A program made the position numbers and the translations under genes. A stretch of DNA of 11,775 bases from positions 1 to 11,775 of the forward strand of contig CAIUFU010000053.1 in NCBI GenBank assembly GCA_903898475.1, written 5' to 3'. This DNA is from an uncultured Alphaproteobacteria bacterium (lineage in GTDB: Bacteria; Pseudomonadota; Alphaproteobacteria; Rickettsiales; UBA1997). The notes beneath the pieces were generated by a model. That model worked only from the letters and a program-made list of their open reading frames with translations. It was not told the DNA's origin and ran no database searches. Shown piece by piece: positions 7,446 to 11,775 of the stretch. Numbering within the stretch: position 1 is the first letter of the stretch; each line of letters starts with the position of its first letter.

Positions 7446-7805
7446 ATGAAACTTTTTGCCAAAATTTTTTTGCTGACCACTTTATTGCTGGCTTCATCTT
7501 GTCAGAGATGGATTGGTGGTCTTTTGATTGATCGTCCCGACACTTCTTTTGAAAAGGATTTAGAAGATACGTCGGTGGAGTTTCGTCAAGGTTGGGCCGA
7601 TGGTTGTGAAACCGGAATGTCAGCTGGAAATAGTAACTTTTATCGAATGTTTTACCGCAATAACAAAGCTGACGGATATAAAATGACCAGTTCAGCGGAC
7701 TATAAAACTGCTTGGGGTAACGCCTTCTGGTATTGTTATCGTAAGGATTGGGTAAAACATAAAAGCACTAAGATTTGGAACTCAACTTTCGGTGGTTACA
7801 AATAA
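7446..7805 (+). CDS. Small two-cysteine lipoprotein, array member 3
   Basis: An unrecognised 119-residue protein. The ATG at 7446 gives a signal peptide with Lys at both ends of its N-region and a lipobox A-S-S-C19; the open frame upstream overlaps member 2 and is not used. Q20 is at +2. The mature part has an acidic segment (29-45), then F46-x2-G-W-x2-G-C54 and Y86-x2-A-W-x6-C97, with an aromatic and Arg/Asn-rich linker. The second motif has Ala in place of the first Gly. A basic, aromatic tail of 22 residues follows C97. The gene is 7 nt after member 2 and 2 nt before member 4, so the three are almost certainly one transcript. Confidence 0.82.
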   Translation: MKLFAKIFLLTTLLLASSCQRWIGGLLIDRPDTSFEKDLEDTSVEFRQGWADGCETGMSAGNSNFYRMFYRNNKADGYKMTSSADYKTAWGNAFWYCYRKDWVKHKSTKIWNSTFGGYK

Positions 7806-7807
7806 TT

Positions 7808-8350
7808 ATGAAAAATTTTTTACTGATATTTTTCTTATTTCTTTCGGGTTGCAAATGGTTTACGGGTGCTGCGACTCCTTACTACATGGGCTTTAGCTTT
7901 AACGTTCCTGATGGCACGCCGTCTTTCAAAAAAGGTTATGCTGACGGTTGCGCGACAATTCTTTCTTCTCGTGGTAACTCAATGATGCGTCAGCGCTATG
8001 GTGGATATCACTATGACGCTAACATGATTGGCAATCCGGAATATCGTTTTGGTTATTCTAGAGGTTGGGCTTGGTGTTTCCAAACTACAATTGGTCCTAA
8101 CAACTTAGTTTCTCCGGATCGTTATTTGATGCCTTATGGTAACAACCAAGTTTTCGATATGTCTGCCGGTAATATCAACAATCTTTGGGGCGGTATGCTT
8201 AATGGTTCTGAAGGTAAAGCGATGGGTGAAACAATCAGCGGCGGATTAGATGGTGTAATGGGATCGGTTGGTGCGGGGGGCGCTGGCGGTGTTTTTTCGG
8301 GTAATCCTCTTTGGGCTGGTGGCTCAAGTGGGCAATTTTTTGGACAATAA
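7808..8350 (+). CDS. Two-cysteine lipoprotein with glycine-rich tail, array member 4
   Basis: An unrecognised 180-residue protein and the longest of the array. The signal peptide ends in a textbook lipobox L-S-G-C15 with K16 at +2. The core has PDGTP at 34-38, F40-x2-G-Y-x2-G-C48, and Y79-x2-G-Y-x6-C90, and is rich in Tyr and Trp. After the second cysteine comes a 90-residue extension that the first three members lack. From about residue 130 it is strongly glycine-rich, with GxxxG-like spacing, and could be a flexible tail or a glycine-zipper-like membrane-interacting segment. Codon use favours GGT (20 of 34 Gly), CGT (4 of 6 Arg) and AAC (8 of 14 Asn), which is compatible with high expression in an AT-rich genome. 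It is 1 nt before member 5. Confidence 0.82.
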   Translation: MKNFLLIFFLFLSGCKWFTGAATPYYMGFSFNVPDGTPSFKKGYADGCATILSSRGNSMMRQRYGGYHYDANMIGNPEYRFGYSRGWAWCFQTTIGPNNLVSPDRYLMPYGNNQVFDMSAGNINNLWGGMLNGSEGKAMGETISGGLDGVMGSVGAGGAGGVFSGNPLWAGGSSGQFFGQ

Positions 8351-8351
8351 A

Positions 8352-8879
8352 ATGAAAAAAATCGGTGCAATTTTAGCAATTTTTCTTCTCACTAATTGCG
8401 CCCCTTATTGGTACAAGCCGATGGGCTACAGAATTTTTAGACAAATGCCAAAAGATGGTACACCCGGTTATAGGCTAGGGTGGCTTCAGGGCTGTCACTC
8501 CGGACTTGCAACCCAATTCGCCGGATCTTTTTTTATCACTTTTTATTATTGGAATCGTGACGTTGACATTACTTCATCTAATCCAGACTTAATAAAAATT
8601 AGAATGCGTTACAAAAAAGAGCTCAAAGGTGTTAATTGGAATGATAAAAAAGAAGTCCTCAAAAATTTTAGCGATTACAACACAATCTTCTGGACGGCGC
8701 ATAACTTCTGTCGTCAGCAAGCGCACGGTACGATGCAGGCTTCAAACATGACACCGTCACTTCCCGGTGAAGATCGTTACGATCCGGCGGCGCATAATTT
8801 GGGTAGCATTTGGAGAATCAATGGCAGGGGCGACACACGTATTGGAAGTGCTGCAGCGGGTGCAGCTTCAATGTGGTAG
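8352..8879 (+). CDS. Two-cysteine lipoprotein with long linker, array member 5
   Basis: An unrecognised 175-residue protein. The ATG at 8352 starts a basic, hydrophobic signal peptide; the longer open frame upstream lies within member 4 and is rejected. The candidate lipobox is L-T-N-C16. Asn just before the cysteine is unusual, so lipid modification is less certain than in the other members. The core has KDGTP at 34-38, Y40-x2-G-W-x2-G-C48 followed by HSGL, and Y109-x2-I-F-x6-C120. The linker between motifs is about twice the usual length (60 residues) and strongly basic. After C120 a 55-residue extension contains several Gly, Ala, Met and Asn residues. It is the last gene before the palindromic element. 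The function is unknown. Confidence 0.8.
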   Translation: MKKIGAILAIFLLTNCAPYWYKPMGYRIFRQMPKDGTPGYRLGWLQGCHSGLATQFAGSFFITFYYWNRDVDITSSNPDLIKIRMRYKKELKGVNWNDKKEVLKNFSDYNTIFWTAHNFCRQQAHGTMQASNMTPSLPGEDRYDPAAHNLGSIWRINGRGDTRIGSAAAGAASMW

Positions 8880-8887
8880 AGCAGGAC

Positions 8888-8989
8888 CGTCATCCTTGAA
8901 TCCGTAGGATTCGAGGATCTCATGAGTTCGACTTATCTCACTCAAAAAAACTCATGAGATCCTCGACGCTTTTAGCGTCAAGGATGACG
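8888..8989. repeat. Palindromic element with perfect four-way-junction (cloverleaf) fold
   Basis: The 102-base element has four stems with no unpaired base between them. The outer stem is 8888-8897 with 8980-8989 (10 bp, CGTCATCCTT and its complement). Hairpin A is 8898-8903 with 8907-8912 (6 bp, loop GTA). The central hairpin is 8913-8928 with 8949-8964 (16 bp, 20-nt loop 8929-8948). Hairpin C is 8965-8970 with 8974-8979 (6 bp, loop TTT). Hairpins A and C share architecture but not sequence. Each half is also nearly self-complementary, so the element looks like two REP-like units in inverted orientation. The core (GTCATCCT, GAGGATCTCATGAG) resembles dispersed intergenic palindromes that I recall from Rickettsiales-like genomes; copy number cannot be seen here. 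Confidence 0.85.
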
Positions 8990-9001
8990 AGCGGTTTTTT
9001 T
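8980..9001 (+). terminator. Possible terminator at the 3' edge of the palindromic element
   Basis: The outer stem of the cloverleaf ends at 8989; after AGCGG a run of seven T follows (8995-9001). ACCG at 8886-8889 could pair with CGGT at 8992-8995 and bring the stem up to the T-run, but with a bulge. The position, about 10-120 nt after the last lipoprotein gene and before nuoL, fits a transcript end. The geometry is not that of a compact intrinsic terminator, so confidence is low. If it is real, nuoL needs its own promoter in 9002-9093, where I see no convincing -35/-10 pair. Confidence 0.35.
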
Positions 9002-9093
9002 GACCAAACCTTTAATTTGATTTTTCTTTCGCGATTTCTAATTTGCCGCGCTTCTTCGCGCTCATAAAAAACTTCAACTTTCTTGCAATCAAA

Positions 9094-11055
9094 ATGCTCT
9101 TAAAACTCACGGTATTTCTGCCTCTTTTTGGTTTTTTATTTTCTGGAATTTTCTCAAGAATTTTACCAAAAAAATTCTCTGATAAATTTGCACAAATTTT
9201 CTCAAGCTCGCTGCTGGTAATATCTGCCATCTGCGCCGTGACGATTTTTCTCAATGTTTCGCATAATCACACCAACGAAATTGTGCCGCTAATTAGCTGG
9301 ATTTCTTCGGGTGACTTTTCAGTTAACTGGGCTTTGAAACTAGATTCTCTAACCGCGATTATGTTGGTTGTAGTGACCGTGGTTTCAAGTTTGGTGCACA
9401 TCTATTCCATCGGCTACATGCATGAAGATAAGTCGATTGCGCGCTTCATGGCTTATCTTTCTCTCTTCACTTTTTTCATGTTGGTTTTGGTAACCGCCGA
9501 CAATTTCTTGCAGCTTTTCGTAGGCTGGGAAGGTGTTGGTGTGGCTTCTTATTTGCTCATCGGTTTTTGGTATAAAAAACAATCGGCAAATGCTGCGGCA
9601 ATTAAAGCTTTCGTGGCCAACCGCGTTGGTGATTTTGGTTTGATCATTGCAATTGCGCTAATCTACGTAACTTTCGGCACTGTTGAATTTGCTCCAGTTT
9701 TTGCTACAGTTTGCCATCACGTTGGCGATAAATTTGCCCTTTTCGGCACCGAGTTTCGCTCAATTGATGCAATCTGTATTTTGCTTTTCATCGGCGCCAT
9801 GGGTAAGTCAGCGCAAATTGGACTTCACGTTTGGTTGGCTGATGCGATGGAAGGTCCAACTCCGGTTTCAGCTTTGATCCACGCGGCAACAATGGTAACT
9901 GCCGGTGTGTTTTTGGTGGTGCGTTGCTCGCCAATTTTCGAATTTTCAAACGTTGCATTGTCGATGGTTACAATCGTGGGCGCTACAACTGCATTATTTG
10001 CTGCCACAATCGCTTTAACCCAAAATGACATTAAAAAAATTATCGCTTACTCAACTTGCTCGCAACTTGGTTACATGTTTTTTGCTTGCGGCGTTTCAGC
10101 TTACTCGGCTGCAACTTTTCACTTAGCAACTCACGCTTTCTTCAAAGCCTTGTTGTTCTTGGGTGCCGGCAGTGTGATTCACGCCATGCATCACGAACAA
10201 AATATTCAAAAAATGGGCGGACTTTGGAAAAAAATTCCAATCACCTACGCCATGTTTTGGATTGGCTCTTTGGCGCTTGCCGGCTTTCCACCATTTGCAG
10301 GTTTCTACTCAAAAGATGTTATCTTGGAAGCCGCTTACATGTCGCACGCGCCTTACGGCAAGTTGGCTTACTGGATGGGAATTTCGGCAGCATTTTTAAC
10401 TGCCTTTTATTCTTGGAGATTGTTGTTCTTAACTTTCCACGGCAAAACTCGCGCTGACAAACACACTTTCGATCACGCTCACGAGTCTCCTCTTTCAATG
10501 TTGATTCCACTTTTCGTTTTGGCTGCGGGATCAATATTTGCAGGTATTCTTGGCGCTAAAGTTTTTCACATGGTTTCAGCCGAAGACAATTTTTTCAAAG
10601 GTGTAATTTTGCTTTTAGGCCAAAGACAAGACTTGCTTGAAGAAATTCACCACGCGCCACTTTTGGTGAAAATTTCTCCGATGATTGTTGGTGTGATCGC
10701 AATTGCTTTGGCTTACGTGTTTTATTTGGTTAAAACCGATTGGCCGCAAAGGCTTGCCAACACGTTCCTGCCGCTTTACAAGCTGTCGCTTAACAAATGG
10801 TATTTCGATGAAATCTACGAAGCTGCTTTGGTAAAACCGACCAAAAAATTTGGCGATTTCTTGTGGAAAATAGTTGATATGAAAATTGTCGATGGCCTGC
10901 CAAATGGCGCTGCGGCATTCTGCAAAGAAATGTCAAAAAGAGTCAGCAAAGTTCAAAGCGGTTTAATTTATAATTACGCTTTGTGGATGGTGCTTGGAAT
11001 CATCGCAGTGGCGCTGCTTTTGATCTCATCGTTCAAAGAATTGATGTTATTTTAA
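9094..11055 (+). CDS. nuoL: NADH-quinone oxidoreductase (complex I) subunit L
   Basis: A 653-residue inner-membrane protein and the terminal antiporter-like proton-pumping subunit of respiratory complex I. Key landmarks are E146 in GWEGVGVASYLLIG (TM5 glutamate), K238 in GAMGKSAQ (TM7 lysine), then WLADAMEGPTPVSALIHAATM, and GFPPFAGFYSKD further on. The C-terminal part has the NuoL-specific NKWYFDEIYEAALVKP segment and a last helix after YNYALWM, corresponding to the lateral helix and its anchor. This separates it from NuoM/NuoN and supports NuoL over the related MrpA antiporter subunit. The ATG at 9094 is preferred to a TTG at 9043 because family members begin directly with the first hydrophobic helix. 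No nuoJ, K or M flanks it, so the nuo genes are split in this genome. No strong ribosome-binding site is visible. Confidence 0.96.
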   Translation: MLLKLTVFLPLFGFLFSGIFSRILPKKFSDKFAQIFSSSLLVISAICAVTIFLNVSHNHTNEIVPLISWISSGDFSVNWALKLDSLTAIMLVVVTVVSSLVHIYSIGYMHEDKSIARFMAYLSLFTFFMLVLVTADNFLQLFVGWEGVGVASYLLIGFWYKKQSANAAAIKAFVANRVGDFGLIIAIALIYVTFGTVEFAPVFATVCHHVGDKFALFGTEFRSIDAICILLFIGAMGKSAQIGLHVWLADAMEGPTPVSALIHAATMVTAGVFLVVRCSPIFEFSNVALSMVTIVGATTALFAATIALTQNDIKKIIAYSTCSQLGYMFFACGVSAYSAATFHLATHAFFKALLFLGAGSVIHAMHHEQNIQKMGGLWKKIPITYAMFWIGSLALAGFPPFAGFYSKDVILEAAYMSHAPYGKLAYWMGISAAFLTAFYSWRLLFLTFHGKTRADKHTFDHAHESPLSMLIPLFVLAAGSIFAGILGAKVFHMVSAEDNFFKGVILLLGQRQDLLEEIHHAPLLVKISPMIVGVIAIALAYVFYLVKTDWPQRLANTFLPLYKLSLNKWYFDEIYEAALVKPTKKFGDFLWKIVDMKIVDGLPNGAAAFCKEMSKRVSKVQSGLIYNYALWMVLGIIAVALLLISSFKELMLF

Positions 11056-11058
11056 TTC

Positions 11059-11664
11059 ATGTTTTTTTCAAAGCTGCTGCTACGGGTTTTCTTAGTTGCA
11101 GCTTTGATTTTTACGACTTCTTGCGAAGTTACCAGAGCGCTTTGGGAAGATAATTACAAAGAATCAATCAGACAATTTTTAGTAAGTAAAGACGGCCGCT
11201 ACATAGTTTTTTTAGGCAAAAAATATCATTACATTTTCGCCGACCAATCTGGCGTGATTGATGAATTGCTAAGGCTCGATCAAGATCACGTGGTTTTAAT
11301 TGTTCCCGAAATTACCGAGCTTGCCGTTGATGGCAAAAATAATATTGAGGGACATCTTGGTATTAAAACTTTTGACTTAAATCTGACTTCAGAACAAAGA
11401 ATATTTTTATTTTCTTTGGGCTTTAAACAGGAGAAAGAGCAGGGAGATTTGATGTTAAAATTGCCGCTGAAAGGCAAACGTTATCGCGGCATTGAGGCAG
11501 TTAATGAATATTACTCGGTGCTTGAAGAAAAATACGAAATCGAAATTCACCGCCAAGCAACGCCGCTCAAGGATTTAGAAAAAATTGCTCTAACCCCACT
11601 TACTCTGGTTGCTGACACGCTTTTTCTTTCAAAAGAAATCGTGATGGCGCCATTTTTGGAATAA
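11059..11664 (+). CDS. Unrecognised lipoprotein downstream of nuoL
   Basis: A 201-residue protein with a long hydrophobic signal peptide and a lipobox-like T-T-S-C22; E23 is at +2. The mature part begins with an amphipathic segment (about 26-41, with LWEDNYKESI), then a strand-rich region around GRYIVFLGKKYHYIF at 47-61, alternating polar and hydrophobic stretches, a basic patch (about 134-144), and a hydrophobic C-terminal helix (about 177-200) that could sit on or in a membrane. It has no cysteine besides the lipobox one and lacks the two-cysteine signature, so it is not a sixth member of the upstream array. It follows nuoL by 3 nt and may be translated by coupling with it. I do not recognise the family; a link to complex I is positional only. 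Confidence 0.8.
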   Translation: MFFSKLLLRVFLVAALIFTTSCEVTRALWEDNYKESIRQFLVSKDGRYIVFLGKKYHYIFADQSGVIDELLRLDQDHVVLIVPEITELAVDGKNNIEGHLGIKTFDLNLTSEQRIFLFSLGFKQEKEQGDLMLKLPLKGKRYRGIEAVNEYYSVLEEKYEIEIHRQATPLKDLEKIALTPLTLVADTLFLSKEIVMAPFLE

Positions 11665-11676
11665 TATAGATATAAA

Positions 11677-11775
11677 ATGGATCAGAGAAAATTACGCGAT
11701 TGTTTAGGGCTTTTCACCACTGGCGTTGTTATTGCTTGTGCCCGCAGAAAGAATTTTCTTACTGACAATTTTCAC
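11677..11775 (+). CDS. Flavin reductase-like protein, 5' part only (cut by window edge)
   Basis: Only the first 33 codons are present. The segment LRDCLGLFTTGVVIACA (residues 6-22) matches the N-terminal helix and strand of the flavin reductase-like FMN-binding family (PF01613), whose members begin with an R-x-x-x-G-x-F-x-T-G-V-x-V pattern. Family members are small cytosolic FMN-binding enzymes that supply reduced flavin to partner monooxygenases or reduce flavins with NAD(P)H. The ATG is 12 nt after the preceding lipoprotein gene, so it is probably in the same transcript. The substrate class cannot be told from this fragment. Confidence 0.72.
   Translation, partial: MDQRKLRDCLGLFTTGVVIACARRKNFLTDNFH

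Noticed and set aside
8134..8379. Proline-rich open frame on the minus strand opposite the glycine-rich tail of lipoprotein 4.
   Set aside because: It is the complement of GGN glycine codons, has no start context, and lies opposite a well-supported gene.
9048..9061. Short hairpin GCGC-TTCTTC-GCGC upstream of nuoL.
   Set aside because: A 4-bp stem is easily found by chance. The following A-run has no clear meaning on the plus strand.
9043..9093. TTG start that would extend NuoL by 17 residues.
   Set aside because: NuoL family members begin right at the first hydrophobic helix, matching the ATG at 9094. The extension has no family counterpart.
11059..11664. Lipoprotein downstream of nuoL as a sixth member of the array.
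   Set aside because: It lacks both aromatic-Gly-Cys motifs and has only the lipobox cysteine.

Overview
This is an AT-rich bacterial window (by eye about 40 % GC or slightly less, not counted) that uses the standard genetic code, with TGA as a real stop. The TIGR02186 + TauE/SafE pair, the YgfZ protein and the Rickettsia-like NuoL point to an alphaproteobacterium. Low GC, overlapping genes, weak Shine-Dalgarno signals, a nuoL without nuoK or nuoM beside it, and a palindromic intergenic repeat suggest a Rickettsiales- or Holosporales-like lineage. That placement is inference.

Left third (28-4000, minus strand): one tightly packed unit read from right to left. It runs GT61-family glycosyltransferase, ygfZ (folate/Fe-S protein), TauE/SafE permease, TIGR02186 membrane-anchored periplasmic protein, universal stress protein. 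Junctions are a 16-nt overlap, a 1-nt overlap, a 4-nt overlap and a 16-nt gap, so the five genes are probably co-transcribed and partly translationally coupled.

Middle (4054-8879, plus strand): a 53-nt divergent promoter region separates the first unit from a second one. The second begins with an EptA/CptA-type phosphoethanolamine transferase and a GT4 glycosyltransferase, which with the divergent GT61 gene form an envelope-glycan locus. The GT4 gene overlaps by 7 nt the first of five consecutive small lipoprotein genes. These five are diverged paralogues. Each has a signal peptide with a lipobox cysteine, then an aromatic/Gly motif ending in Cys 8 residues after its first aromatic, then a related motif ending in Cys 11 residues after its Tyr. 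The spacing is identical in all five although little else is conserved. I do not recognise the family; it is the best candidate here for an undescribed system, plausibly a set of disulfide-stabilised outer-membrane lipoproteins.

Between the lipoproteins and nuoL (8880-9093) lies a palindromic element that folds on paper into a perfect four-way junction: a 10-bp outer stem, two 6-bp/3-nt hairpins of unrelated sequence, and a 16-bp central hairpin, with no unpaired base at the junction. A T-run follows, so it may also end the upstream transcript.

Right end (9094-11775, plus strand): nuoL (membrane proton-pumping subunit of respiratory complex I), an unrecognised lipoprotein gene, and the first 33 codons of a flavin reductase-like gene cut by the window edge. 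No tRNA, rRNA, CRISPR array, insertion sequence or transposase was seen.
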